A stretch of 64,000 nucleotides of DNA. Source: Bolinopsis microptera. Lineage: Eukaryota; Ctenophora; Tentaculata; Lobata; Bolinopsidae. The stretch covers positions 2,087,096 through 2,151,095 of the forward strand of contig NC_087080.1 of NCBI RefSeq assembly GCF_026151205.1, written 5' to 3'. This document shows, one piece after another, positions 46,164-60,100 of this stretch. Numbering within the stretch: position 1 is the stretch's first letter; each line of letters begins with the position of its first letter. The notes beneath the pieces are model-generated. The model did not search any database and was not told the DNA's origin. It worked only from the letters and a program-made list of their open reading frames with translations. The position numbers and the translations under genes are program-made.

Positions 46164-46694
46164 GATGTCTTGTTAGAAGCTAGGGGTTAATGAGAAGTGG
46201 ATTAGTATAGGTCTATAAATTCATTATAGGTATGAAAACGAATGCGAATGGTAATGATACAATTATTATTTATTACCATTTATCAATTTACTAAATTTTA
46301 AAATGTCGAAATTATTCTTCTTGAAGTAGATCACCATTAGGTATTTAATGTGTTGGATATAATTGGGAATTAATGAATAATGAAGCAGTAAAACAAAGCT
46401 AGATGATTACTAACAAAAGGTGCAGTGCAACCAAATTTTATCAATTGAAAACCAAATTAGATATTTTAACCTAGTGCCTTGGAATAAATTAACGTTTCAG
46501 GTCACGACTCGACTTGAGCGATAGGAGTTATAAATGTAACTAAGGAGTTGATTATCTTGACCACTAAAAGGAGTATAAATGAGCAATTACAACGATATCA
46601 GTGATGACTTCAATATTAAATCACACAAGTAAACTTAACATTTGTTCATAAGTCTGTACAATGGAAATGATTGTCCAATAGTTCTAAACTAAAG
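46164..46694. other. Intergenic between the small membrane protein gene and RPL34
   Basis: About 530 bp, AT-rich, containing the RPL34 promoter. No other feature recognised. Confidence 0.5.
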
Positions 46695-46958
46695 TTACTG
46701 AACTTTATCTTTTTGGTCATTGTACCATTCAATCAGGATCTCATTATCAAAATCCTCTTCCGGATCCATGGGGATTGGAATGTCAGTGTAAACTACGTTG
46801 GCACGCATCTTAGCCAAATGTTCTGTATTCATGAATGATGAAGGGTTGTGGGTCATCATACGCTTCAGGAAAGGAAAACAGTAGTACATTCCTCCAGCAA
46901 CAGCGGCAGAAATACCAAGAGTGCCATACATGGCAATCTTTAATTCTTGTTTAGACAT
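46695..46958 (-). CDS. Small single-pass membrane protein, unrecognised
   Basis: An 87-residue protein, MSKQELKIAMYG..., with one hydrophobic segment at about residues 9-29 (MYGTLGISAAVAGGMYYCFP) followed by a basic pair and an acidic C-terminal half containing IPIPMDPEEDFDNEILIEW. This layout is common in small mitochondrial inner-membrane proteins and assembly factors, but I cannot name the family. A good acceptor (tattttttctcag) ends one base before the ATG, so the 5' UTR is either in an upstream exon or added by trans-splicing. Confidence 0.7.
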   Translation of the reverse strand: MSKQELKIAMYGTLGISAAVAGGMYYCFPFLKRMMTHNPSSFMNTEHLAKMRANVVYTDIPIPMDPEEDFDNEILIEWYNDQKDKVQ

Positions 46959-48250
46959 GCTGAGAAAAAATACATGTTTAGTGTTTTTTATTTTAAGCAC
47001 TGATGAAACACTTAATCAAGACTTTTTGAACTATGATCTGAGCAATCAATGGTGTATAAACTTCAAACAACATAAATTAGTTATACATCGAATGAAAAAG
47101 TACAACAACAGAATCATCCAGGTGGAAAAAGGCACCTTTACCCCACTTATATACTCAACAAATGGTGGATGGGGTCCACAAGCCACAAGATACCACAAGA
47201 GACTCGCTAAAACTATCCCAGAAGAGAGGAGAAGACTATGCGGCTATTATGTGTTACATGCGCACCAGGATTAGATTCTCAATCCTCAGGAGCACCCTGA
47301 TAGCGGTCAGGGGTGAGAGAGGGAGACGGCAATCGTATACATTGCCAGTCAGTGTAACTTCGTTTAACTTGATACCTGCCACCATGGACTATGAATGTTT
47401 CTAGACACTATCCTTTTGATATTGAGATATTGGTATCTCAGATCACGTGTACATCGTTCCTTCCTTTTTTATGTTATACATCGAATAATGTCAAAAATCA
47501 TTGATAATGATATGCAAATGGGAGAACTGAAAAAGAAAATACTTTCTTCAAGAGGTTAGCTGATAAAATGTCTAGAAAATGAGGTCGATATACAGGAGAT
47601 AAAAGATTGATTGAAATAAATTTTCGTGCACATACAGAATGAATGGTTAATAATTTAATATATATGTAGACCAAGGTCTGTGCACGGGATGCTTCCTGGA
47701 AGAATCCAGTTCTTTTAGCGGGGCACCCTACCTAAAGCCAAATTGAGATATAATAATCATATTCCTAGAGAAATAATCAGAAATCGAGTACCAATCAAAT
47801 AATATGATATATAGGAGTAGTAACCATATTTACTATGCAAAATGCCCCAACCACATAGTGTAAATTTATATAGAATTCAAATTCCATATCATCATTAAAC
47901 CTCAATAGTCAATATAATAGCCCAAGCAAAATTAAATAACTTCCTATATACCTTACTGTCATACTACAAATTAATTAAACATTTGAAATCTGTTAACCAG
48001 AGAATAAATTTCTAAACCTAATGCAAGTGAAATAATTTAGATGCAATAATGAATGCCTAATGTGAGTATCATCTGTCAATGTCCTTGTAAAAAAGTCTGT
48101 AAAAGAGATATGAGTAACTAATATAGAAGAAAAAACAGGAAGTTGTCATCTGTTGAAAAATAAATAAAATATCTAGAATATAAATTAGAATATAAAATAA
48201 CATTCAGTCAATGTGTCGTCAATTAACTGTACAATTATCAAATGTTAAAA
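46959..48250. other. Upstream and intergenic sequence, no gene recognised
   Basis: Short frames at 46921-47404 have no domain. The rest is AT-rich. The 5' UTR exon of the small membrane protein gene is expected here. Confidence 0.35.
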
Positions 48251-49800
48251 CTGGGTGATACAGTCACCAAAAATAAATACTAAGTATAATAAGTTAATAA
48301 ATTAAATGTGGTCTATAAAACTACCACTAGGTATAATAGGTCAATAAATTAAAAGTGGTTTATAAAACTACCACAGTTAAAACATGTCAGTCATGTGCAA
48401 AATCAATCAAAATGGTAAGGTGGTAAAAAAGGGAAAATCCTTTCGATACATCAATTATATATGCCTCAGATTTAAAAGAATTAGAAGATACTTAGTTATC
48501 GTCGACTATGATTGCAGTGTAAAATTTGTCATATGAATAGTCGACGGTATAATTAGGGTCTGTTGTTATAGATGAGAGTAGCTGTTTCTTATACGAATCA
48601 CTAAAGCTTTTAACATCGGGCAGATTTCGTAGATCTGTTGGAACATTATTCCAACATTTTGCCCCCAAGTATTGAAAGTTTTTATGTGATGTTGATCTAT
48701 TGACATATAGGTTGCAGCTTTCGCCGCTCCTACTACCTCCTGATATGTAACTAAATTTGTTCATAAAGTTTGTAGGACAATTGTCATGGATGATTCTAAA
48801 CATATAATTTGACAGATGGAGTTGTCGTCTAAGATGGAGTGGTAACCATTTCATGTCTCTATAAACATTAAGGCTGCTCTCTGTTTGTGGAACGTTGAGA
48901 GCTATTTTGGCTACCTTTTTGTACAGAGTGTCAAGTTCAGCAAGTTTTGTCTTGCCAGCTCTACAATAGATTGTGTCTAAATAATCGAATTGTGGCAACA
49001 TGAGTGCATTGGCAAACATTTTCCTATATTTAATGGGTAGCAGTGCTTTACTTCTATACATTGCACCAATTCTCTTCATGACCTTCCTAATAATATAATC
49101 TACATGGCTTTTGAAGTTTAATTTACTATCTAGAATGAGGCCAAGATATTTTGTCTCTTTGCACTCCTTGATTGTGAAAGTTACCTCATTACATTCAATG
49201 GTTAATTCATCATGTTGATCAACAGAATCAAACAATAGGAATTCAGTCTTCTTTTCATTGAGTGATAATTTATTTACACTGAGCCATTTAAAGATTGTCA
49301 TAAGTTCTATTTTCATGTTTATAAATGTGCTTCTGCAGGTTTGATCAAAGAATAGTGCACCATCATCTGCAAATAGAAAGGGCTTAGATAGGTTACAGGC
49401 ATAAATGATGTCATTTATGAAGATACTAAATAATATAGGCCCAATGATGCTTCCTTGTGGTACACCACTCAGAACTTCTAAAAATGAACTTAGTTTGCCA
49501 TTGATCCTAGTGCATTGATATCTACAAGATAAGAAGTTCTTAAACCAGGTTAAAGCAATGCCACCAATTCCATATAATAATATGCCAATTTTTAAAGTAA
49601 TATTTCATGATTCACTGTGTCAAAGGCCTTCTTAAGATCAAGAAAGATGATTCCTGGTTTATAAGACTTAGATTTACTCATATATATTTCGTCCATCAGA
49701 TCGTACATCAAATAAGTTGTGGAGTGATTTTTCCGAAAGCCATATTGATGCCGGATGAAAGAAAGATTAAAAGAGATAACAGAAATTAATGGACGGCAGA
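48250..49800 (-). pseudogene. Truncated, frameshifted CR1/Jockey-type LINE
   Basis: On the minus strand the reverse transcriptase can be read from about 49775 to 48492: HQYGFRKNHSTTYLMYDLM, GIIFLDLKKAFDTVNHEILL (then a one-base frameshift near 49598), GIGGIALTWFKNFL, SGVPQGSIIGPILFSIFIND, and the catalytic LFADDGALFF, then a long intact tail (49316-48492) with KTKYLGLILDSKLNFKSHV, DTIYCRAGKTKLAELDTLYK and WNNVPTDLRNLPDVKSF. The 5' half, including the endonuclease, is missing and the region before YGFRKN also seems shortened. Downstream, 48283-48374 has two copies of a 45-57 bp unit (gtataata...taataaattaaa...ctataaaactaccac), probably the 3' tail. Confidence 0.85.
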
Positions 49801-49853
49801 CGAGTGAAATTTAAACAATAATATTACTATGTACACATCACTCAACTAATTGT

Positions 49854-50471
49854 TCAACTCAGTTTTGTCTTGGAATCAAATCTAGGAGACCTCAAAGCTC
49901 GTCTTCTGGGGGATGAAGTTGAAGGAAACGTCTTGCAGTTCAAGATGCTGGGCTGTAGATCTGCAAGTTAAAATGACCCTCAATACAAGTTAAAATTACC
50001 TCATATACAGCGAATCCCTTTAATTTGATTAAGTAAAACAACATTTTTAAGTAAGACAAAATTTAAATTTTTACAGGACACACCTTCCTTTCTTTTTTGT
50101 TATTGTGATTAAACTACATTTTAACCGGGTTACCTTTTCCAGCCATTACCAAGATACAAAAGTACAAAAGTGATACTTAATTTATTAAGTTCACAATAGT
50201 AGAAATCCTAAAATAATTTTAGTTAAAAACTATTAATTCCTACAAATATGCAAGAATAATTTGTTATAATATTACAATGGCCCTATATAAAAGTACAAAT
50301 CTGAGTAACAAAAACCCTTAAAACGTGAAAACTGGCCACGGGCCTAAAGATTACATATCAATCAATTACACACCACCAACGATGAAGACAGGGGTGATGA
50401 TGTTGATGATGAAGATGATGAAGTTGATGATGAGGCTGTGAATGTAGAGGAAGAGGTTTCAGAAGAGTGAG
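49854..50471 (-). other. Possible terminal exons of an unrecognised gene
   Basis: A minus-strand piece at 49854-49960, after acceptor aacttgcag, encodes a basic Ser/Arg-rich tail (STSSPRRRALRSPRFDS) and a TGA stop. A second piece ending at 50471, after acceptor cttcttttcag, encodes Ser/Thr-rich sequence in one frame. On the plus strand the same stretch (50395-50470) reads an acidic Asp/Glu run from ga/tga triplets. I could not join the two minus-strand pieces in phase, so this stays tentative. Confidence 0.22.
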
Positions 50472-51130
50472 CTGAAAAGAAGACAAGTTTCTATTCTAAT
50501 TTATTGATTATTATATTTATTGAAATAAACATATAATATCCATTACTCCAGGAGTGATGACAGGATATGTGTATCAATCAATTACAATTCATTAACATTA
50601 CCAATATTAAAAACTGTCCAAAATATCTAAGAAAGTATTCTCTAGCCAAAGGGCTCAATATTTAAATCTAAATCTTCAATATTTTCAGTTTTAAAACCCT
50701 TAAAACTGAGGAACATTAATTATCAAAGAAACCTCTTCACCCCTTTTCTCCTCTAAGAGCAATAATTATTATTTATTAATTATTCAAACAATATACACAT
50801 AATATAGCAATTACCCTATATAAAATCAACCCTTTAAGAATTCAAAAAATTCCCTTAACAATTAAAAATTACCCTTGGCCTTAGTGTTCTCAATGAGTCA
50901 AATCTTATTATTTTCCTGATAAATTAACTATTATAAATGTCATCGCATCAGTGTATTATTGACCTAATTTTCTAAATAGTTCATCAGCTAACTTTTTAAA
51001 GCAAGTATCAGCTTTTAAAAAAATTCCATGTTATATTATGCTAATATAAAAATAACTTGGATTTATAAGATTCAATTTGATTTTGTGATTCTTAGATCCT
51101 TCAATGACTTATTTAAACATGTTTTTTAGA
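50472..51130. other. No gene seen
   Basis: AT-rich, with no supported exon. Confidence 0.4.
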
Positions 51131-51135
51131 AGGCT

Positions 51136-51515
51136 ATGACGTTTGACGGATGTTACTCGTCTAAATTTCTTCGAAGTAGCGCGCGCCGCTTTCTTCTCGA
51201 AATGTTACGGCAAGTGCTACGAAGTAGCGCGCGCCGGGCCAGATCATTAACAATGGTCAACTATGACGTCAGAGGGCTTATTCAAGACCCTATTTTTAAA
51301 ACTTTGACCATTGTAAGATTATTATTGTAATTATTATTATTATATTGTATATGACCTACTTCGCGCGCCGAGTTGTATTGAACTTGACGGATGTTACTCG
51401 TCTAAATTTCTTCGAAGTAGCGCGCGCCGCTTTCTTCTCGAAATGTTATGGCCCGATGGCAAGAGCTACGAAGTAGTGCGCGCCGGGCCAGATCATTAAC
51501 AATGGTCAATATTGA
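51136..51515. repeat. Two direct copies of a GC-rich 125-bp repeat
   Basis: 51145-51262 and 51388-51510 share gacggatgttactcgtctaa, gaagtagcgcgcgccg (twice per copy) and gggccagatcattaacaatg. A reversed half-copy (ctacttcgcgcgccg) lies near 51356. The GCGCGC content is far above the local background. No coding sense. Confidence 0.9.
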
Positions 51516-54175
51516 ACTCGTTGATCAATGTCCGGTTTTGAACATTTGAAACAAATATTTAACGACGCGACGATCGCTTATTATATATGATAAAATGTAA
51601 CCCCAATTTTGACATTAACGGGTGATACTCGTAAAATATCTGTTCCATATATCGACGAGTCCAACTCGGTGCGCGTCCTTGTAAACCTAAAATTTTGACA
51701 CACAAGAACATGATAGCCTGGGGTCCCAGGTAATATTATATGCGTTGTCGGTTGTACGTGATTCGGCATCCATATATAATATAGTCTGTATGCGCGGGTG
51801 TCAATTGACCGCGCGCGACCATGCGCTACCCTCGATGATTGGTGTGGTTATTAATGTTTTGTCTTCGCGCGTTCCATAATCAGTCATAAATCACGTGCGA
51901 ATGTCTGGGTCATTGCCAAAAATAATTGGTCATATGTTTTTCACAAGTTAAAGGCAAACCTTTAAATTACAAGAGAGCATTCATAATTTGAATAACAGAA
52001 CAAACAATCAAAAACTCATGATCGTGAACGATAGATTTAAAAGCAGAATTGAAAACATTGTTTTTGAGTGATGCATGGGACGAAATAATTATTCGAAATA
52101 ATTGGTGAAATCTCGTTAAACATGTGATAAAAACGTTTCAAACGATCATAATAACAAAAAATAAATGCTTCCCGTGAGATAATTCATAATAGGGATAATT
52201 TAATTCTTCGATTGAGCTAAACTTTGTAAAATGTAGGACAAATAATTTAGTTAAATAAAGAAAAAAGGGTTTTTAAAAGAGAAGATTTTGTTTAGTAAGT
52301 AGCGTTTTGTAAAACATGCAACAGATAAGATTGTTCGACTTTAGTCCCAGAAAAATACAACGAACAATTTCTCATAAGAATTAAGTTAAAGAATAAACTC
52401 ACACCAATTTATGGGACAGCAAAAGCGGTATCCACTCTTCAGGTTGATATATTATAATAATATGAACGCGGACATATCATTTTCGCTTTAAAAATAAGAT
52501 TCTCAGGGTAGCGTTTTCTAGCGAAAATAAGGAATACGATACACTTTTACTAAATTAGAACAAAATTGGTCACATTTTGCACTCATAAAATGAGATAAGC
52601 TCAAGATTAAAACCTGAATAGTACACTTATCTTTCGATAGCGTCAAATGACTCATAATATTGCGATATGGAATTGAATTCTGCAAAAAGTTGATCGCTAA
52701 ATTAATGCAGTTGACAGCAAGACTTCACATATTTCAGTATTGTACTGTGACAATGAATGGCCACCTAAGGGCACATCAATATTTATTACAATAAAGCCAT
52801 TTCACGTTAATCTTGAATTGACACAATAAGCATATTTTAAAATTTTTTTTGGTCCCGCCGTTCAGTTTTTTATAATTTAACAATTCATCGACAAATAGAA
52901 GACAATATTTAAAAAGTTAAAGATAAATCGGTAAACACAGACGAATAATCCAATAATTGGAGTTATCATGATTAAATATACATAGTGCAGAAGGTTTTTC
53001 AAATAACTAAATACATCCAAAATATCAAAGTTGATAATTCTTGGGCCGATACTCCAATTTTCAAAATCAATCTCTAAGAACTCCCCCGATATTGCACTAT
53101 ATTAATGAATGTAATATGTATTATATTCGCCTGCATCAAAATCCATTAATGACAAGCTTCCACAAACTTAAAATATTTTTCTAACGAACTTCAACCTTCC
53201 GTATGATTTAACCATTTACCGCTCGATTTCTCCAGAATGGTGCGTGATGCTGTTACTTTAAAAGTGGCCATTATCCAATCCTGAATTTCTGGGGAAAACC
53301 CCTAGTTGCCGACACCTCAACAGCTTAATGTCATAATCGATGGACTGGTTTAATTAAAATCGGAAAATTTTGCCGAAATGAGATTCGCTTGACGAAATGA
53401 TTTGAAGTGGTTACTTAAAAGCAGTGCTGAAACATACGTCATTTTAAATTTATAGATTTGTGGTTACCAATTCTTCTGGTTTGGCAGTAGCAGTAAATTA
53501 TCCTTTAAGTGATTTAAAAATGGTGCCACATTCGAGCCAATTGAACGAATCGCTCATATTTTATACAGAAAACCATTAGTGCTGGCAGATGCGTTTGAGA
53601 TGGAAGAAGTGGTGATTTTAGTGAAATTATCAGAGGACCATTTCATTTGCGAATATGATATTTCAAAAGTTATACAAATAAATCATTCACGTACAAATAA
53701 AGCAGGCTTTGCTTGAGGCAATCACAATAATATATACAAAAATAAACACTGTTTGTGAACAAGAGAATATATCCTGGACGTTAACTTAACATTGCAAGGA
53801 AGCAGCTGATAATGACTTGTTATCTATCAATCTGTATTAATAGTTTTGAGTGAATTGAGTTGGCCGAGATAGTTAGAAAATGTTTTAGTTTTTAGTGTTG
53901 CTGATGATTCAAACTTCCTATAAAAGCGATATAACATCATGATAATAAAATATATTAAAAAGCAATTTTTTATGCTCTAAAATTCAAACTTCCAGATTAT
54001 GATAATGAGTTAAACACGTTTAAACACTGGGATGGCTCTCAAAAGGGTCGCGGGCTGAAGAGTTCCACAAAACCAATGATAAAACAACCATGTTTTATAT
54101 AAAACATTACTTCTAACAATAAGAAATGTTGTTAGAAATAACATACAGTCCATCTTCCAAACCACAGTTTGCACA
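51516..54175. other. Intergenic, no gene recognised
   Basis: About 2.6 kb downstream of the TMEM86 stop. A CpG-containing patch near 51790-51900 (gcgcgggtgtcaattgaccg) is followed by AT-rich DNA. No supported exon. Confidence 0.4.
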
Positions 54176-57100
54176 TTAAAAATCAATGGCAGGTGAAATA
54201 GCAAACATGAGCTGTGCAGCGTAGTAAAGAGTGAGTCCGCAGAGGGAGTTTAGGAAACAGCGCTTGATAAAGCGTTGCCTCGCAACAAACAGGTCCGATA
54301 CGTAGAAGAGGAAAGCTGCAGCGAGGAGCCACGTCTTACCGCTGTACCTGAAAAATGGTATTTGAAACAATTCAATTATAATAATCATTAATCATGATAT
54401 ATTTTTCAGTAAACATTGAATGGCACTACAGGCTAGTCCCCAATCAATCAGTGGTGAAGAGTGATTTTTCAGTTACATCTGGTTTTATATTTTTACTTAA
54501 TTGTAGGTATTTCTGAGAAGACACTGTGTGGGGGAGATGACTATTTAGTGCCCTCCTTTATTGCGAAATGGCATAAATGGAACAATTCCACGAAGAAATA
54601 GAACAATCCACCGCATTCTACCTCGAGTTAATACTACCTTAACTACAAGAATTTAGAGTTGATAGATTACTGGGGACTAAATGAGAGTCTCAAATCACTC
54701 TAAAACAAATAACATCATGTATTGTCGTTAAGGTACATATATTATAGTATAATATTCGGTTAAAAGAGTTGAACTCGTGTCCTCTTGAATATTTATGTTA
54801 AAGGTCAGTATGCTAAAAAATACTCCGTTTTAAAATTTGAAAATCCTAGACAATCCCCCGAGACATTACAACATCTTTCATTGTACCAACAAAGTGGCGT
54901 CATTAAATTGGTTGATATCGAGACGGGCGAGACCATAAATTCGTGGGTAGAATTGCTACCAGCACTAATTATTAGAGTCGGAGTGACCGCATCTACCAAG
55001 AATATACCAATTGCGTGGCTTATAATCACTGATATATAATGGTTATATTTTATAACCATTTGAACCTTCTACCATTCCAAGCACTGCAGACAGATATCAG
55101 CACTTTTCTAAATTCGCGACTCATAAACCATTTGAACGTTTAACCATTTCCTTAAACGCTTGAATTCATCATTTTTCTAATCTTTAATTAAAGTATGGTG
55201 CCTTGTAAACCGTTTACACATTTTTCGTCGTATCTCACAAATCTCAATTTCCCGATTGTCTTCTGTTCGTTTTTCGGTAATATCATCAACGTTGCTCTCT
55301 GCAAGTCTCTGCTTTGCTGTGTTCCGGGGAAATTAAAAGAAAGACCTACCCATAACTGCCACTAGCAAAAGCCATCATCCAGGAGATAGCAATGGAGTAG
55401 GTTATCACTAGCTTCCTCATCAGACCCGTAGTGTAGGGTAGCACGTATCTGGGGTCACATAACTGTGTTAGGAATAACACGCTTAGTACAGTATGTGGTC
55501 GTAATATGTTATCTTCAATATTTATTAGCTTTATAAGATATTATCTCTCGGTACCGGATTCTCCACAGCTTTGGTGGATCTCAATTCTCGGAATTATTGG
55601 GCGCATTACTGACAATCTTCCACAAAGGAATAATCATCACATTAATAAGCTGTGCCCACTCAGATTAGATAAAAGTTTAGTTTAAACTTTCGCGAGTCAA
55701 TACTTAAATAGTAGACTTTCGTAACGGTCACGACTTTAAAGTAAGAATTATTGAGCGCATTATTGACAATCTTCCACAAAGGAATAATCATCACATTAAT
55801 AAGCTGTGCCCACTCAGATTAGATAAAAGTTTAGTTTAAACTTTCGCGAGTCAATACTTAAATAGTAGACTTTCGTAAAGGTCACGACTTTAAAGTAATG
55901 GGTAAAAGGAGGGGTGAAAAAATGGGTAAAAGGCAAACCACCCTCTCACAAATGACTTTATCTTTACACTTTCAGTTAAATCTCCTCGAACTGGTCGGGT
56001 GAGATGATCTCATGAGATTACGTGACATTCTCTCTCTTTTAACGGGTTCAAAGCACTAAGCTGTCACTTTAGCTCTCATTTGAGGGTTGTCCTGTCCAAT
56101 AAGTGTTATAGTACCGGAGGGGGGTGCCAATATCGTGCCCTAGTTTACTTGGTGGCTGAAATCACGGCTATTTGAGGGGTTCGACGCTTTATCTAGGAGC
56201 CATGACAATGACTAGTTCTCTAATATTTTGTGATATTTTGTGATATTTCGAGAAAGGTCTTAAGAATCGTCTGCCACCGTCTTTAATTTAAGTCTATGTT
56301 TATTAATTGCAGTTTTCATTCGAGAAATAAAGTTTTATTACGTCACGCTGGAAATACACACAGACCGCTATCGTATGACCCAAAAAGGATTAATCGCACA
56401 GCTTGAACATAAAAAACTCATGTTAATATATTATTGTAACTGTCGAACCAATACGGTGAATGGGTTGATGCCATTATAACTTCAAATATATTTATAAATA
56501 TTATACCTTTTCAACGGGAAATATATAGTATCTTTCCAATGAAAAGAAGTGGTACATGTACGGGGTAAATATCAATCATCCTTTTGGGAGGAGAGAGTTA
56601 CTTTGTAGTTTGATATGTCTCTCCAGCCAGCTTGAGGGTGGAACAAATTAATGGTTTGTTGAGATTATCTCGCAACTTCGCAACCGTTTATCTTTACTTG
56701 GTGCGTTTGTTGATTTTTGGCTTATATAAATTTAAAAGGAGACCATTTTTTGTACGTGTGCAGTATAATATAATAATGTATATAGTTTTCTGTTGTTTGG
56801 TTGAATTCAAGATTTTAATAATAAGTAATTAATAAATTGTAATATTTAGGTGGCTTTTTATGGGCTTATGAATCCAACAAGAAATTTCGAGATCCTGGAT
56901 AAAAGTTTTATTTGCCTCCCAAATCCGTGGACTTAATTCCTAACTCAGTTGAGACTGTGATTATTTCATTTCGTTGCGAACAAATAATATTTCCACATAA
57001 AATAAATAAAATAAGCGAATCACAGACAAATAAGTGCTAATATTGGGTTATGATTAACTAAGAGTATTAAAGGTAGCACTTTCATCATTTACAATCCTTT

Positions 57101-60100
57101 GCATGACGACACTTCGTTCCTCTGTAGAATCATCATCATGAAAGATGACGCTTCATATTTAGGGCCAATTTTCAATTACAGTACAACTTTTAATATCATC
57201 AAGACGTGGTCACACAACCCTACCTTACCCTCCAATAAAGGGCCAATACGAATCTTATATTATGAATGTAGAAATGACTTTTTTATTGAATTTTCTCCTC
57301 TGCAATAGTAGAGAACAATAGTAGAGAACAATATTCTGTATGTAGAAGATAAAATACAACAAAAAAGTCACGCTGTTCTCTACATCCGGAGTCATTACCA
57401 GTGTTTCAGTTCGTATGTAGTCGCAGCAGCGTTATCATGCTATTAGCGACTCAGTCATGTCTCACCATGGTCACTAAGTTCAAATATTATGCGGCCTCCT
57501 GGGTGGTCCGGTTATTCTTGAGAATGTTTTGGTTCTGCCGGTTAGTACTATTCCCCGCTTGGCAACTTTCCAAAGCCACTGTTATTTGTTAAATAATTTA
57601 AATGTTTAGCTCCTGGTATCAATTATACAGGGTGGCCCCAGGCCCACGATCAACAATCCCTGAATAACTAACTACAATCCCTGGATAACTACAATAATAC
57701 TCTGCTCTCAGAATTGCATGTTCCTGAGTGCCCAGATTATCAGGACTTAATTTCGAAACAGCCGCCCCGAGTTATGGAAATTAGTCACATCATTAGGCAA
57801 TGATACAGGCATCTTCCTTGAATAACCAACAACACGTCTTTGTATATTGTCGTTACAGTATTATAAACATAAGTAAAATGAATTATTGATCGAATACGGG
57901 CGATTTTAATACATAATACGGTAAGTCCTAGAACTCCTGAGTCGAATATATATATTATTTGAAACTGGTTACATCTGAGAGCAGTTATAATAGCACCCTC
58001 CTTTAGCAGTAGTGTAGTAGTGTAGTAGTGTAGTAGTGTAGTAGTGTAGTAGTGTAGTAGTGTAGTAGTGTAGTAGTGTAGTAATGTAGTAGTGTAGTAG
58101 TGTAGTAGTGTAGTAGTGTAGTAGTGTAGTAGTGTAGTAGTGTAGTAGTGTAGTAGTGTAGTAGTGTAGTAGTGTAGTAGTGTAGTAGTGTAGTAGTGTA
58201 GTAGTGTAGTAGTGTAGTAGTGTAGTAGTGTAGTAGTGTAGTAGTACTACTACTACACTACTAGTAGTATCACGGCTATAACAGATGGTATCATTGTTAC
58301 AATATTGCTCTACACTAGCTATATTTCACTGCCAATTTATCTTAATATTTTCTCTCAATCTGTTTTCAACTCAGTAATACTTGAAGACGTTGTAACTATT
58401 CGGATAACCGCTAATCTCTTTGTCATTTTAAGTTATGTTAGTACTATCTAACTAACTAACATACTATTATGTTAGTACCATCGTACCTATTTTACTAGAA
58501 AGTATTGACCTTTGATCTTCTTATTATTATATTGGATACTCGAAGATGCGCTTATAATATCAAAACTAGCTGTAGCTGTATCTAGACATGTTGTCTTGTG
58601 ACTTGTTGAATAATAGCCATTACTTGTCTTCATACATACCGTTAGGGAGAGTTTTCAAATTTATTGGAACTGAAAGTATAATTCACCTTACCATTTCATT
58701 AGGCTTAAATATTAATTATTTTGGAATTTCACCATAGTTCGCACAGTTTAAATAGTTAATCGTTCGATTAGTTAAACTGTTGAATTGGAAAATTGTGTGC
58801 TTCCCGACTTCCTCTTTGACTGTTCTCGCGGATATTAAATTGTTGGGTTGAACTGAGGGAAAAAGAAGTAGAGGGGGGGGGGGTTCAGATTTGAGACCTG
58901 TAACTTTGTAGATGATATAATGTTTTCAGGACAAGTGTATTTTTAAACGGAAAAAACGAACATCGTTATTATTTTATCTGATATATTTCTCGAATGAGTG
59001 ATAATATCAAGTATCCAGTTACTGAGAAGTGAGAAATACGCCCCAAAGTACTGACTTTTGCCCCCCCCACATTTAGTTTCGAGAAGTTAACCGGGAATTC
59101 CGATTTAACGGAGATGGTCCAAACTACCTCCCCAAAATACCGGTTAAAATTTAATCGGAGGTTTTGCTATTTAAAGGTAATGTCTGAATATTTGTTGCAG
59201 TTCCTACTACAACAGTTGGCTAGGGTTCATTGAGCATTTTAAGGTTGCAAAGCGAAGGTTAGAAGGTACTTAGGGGACTACAATTTTCTTGGAACAGAGC
59301 CAGATTTGAAGTTAAAATTTCTTCTCTCTTTCTTTTGTTTAATGTTTAACGATTTTCCATTGTTGCCTGCCCGAAATTGTTGCCTATCCGATATAATTGA
59401 GGTCATTTGGCGCAAAACAACAATGCGCCAAATAAGATAAGCTAAACTCACTTGAATGCAATAATAAGATAAGCTAAACTCACTTGTATACAATAATAAG
59501 ATAAGCTAAACTCACTTGTATAAATAATAAGATAAGCTAAACTCACTTGTATAAATAATAAGATAAGCTAAACTCACTTGTATACAATGATAAGATAAGC
59601 TAAACTCACTTTTATACAATTATAAGATAAGCTAAACTCACTTGTATACATAATAAGATAAGCTAAACTCACTTGTATACATGATAAGATAAGCTAAACT
59701 CACTTGTATAAATAATAAGATAAGCTAAACTCACTTGTATAAATAATGAGATAAGCTAAACTCACTTGTATACGATGATAAGATAAGCTAAACTCACTTG
59801 TATACAATGATAAGATAAGCTAAACTCACTTGTATACAATAATAAGATAAGCTAAACTCACTTGTATAAATAATAAGATAAGCTCAACTCACTTGTATAA
59901 ATAATAAGATAAGCTAAACTCACTTGAATGCAATAATAAGATAAGCTAAACTCACTTGTATAAATAATAAGATAAGCTAAACTCACTTGTATAAATAATA
60001 AGATAAGCTAAACTCACTTGTATACAATAATAAGATAAGCTAAACTCACTAATATAAATAATAAGAATTAAGATAAGCTAAACTCACTTGTATACATAAT

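Noticed and set aside
54785-55059. 84-residue frames on both strands in the last TMEM86 intron
   Set aside because: No splice signals or homology, and they lie within an intron of a supported gene.
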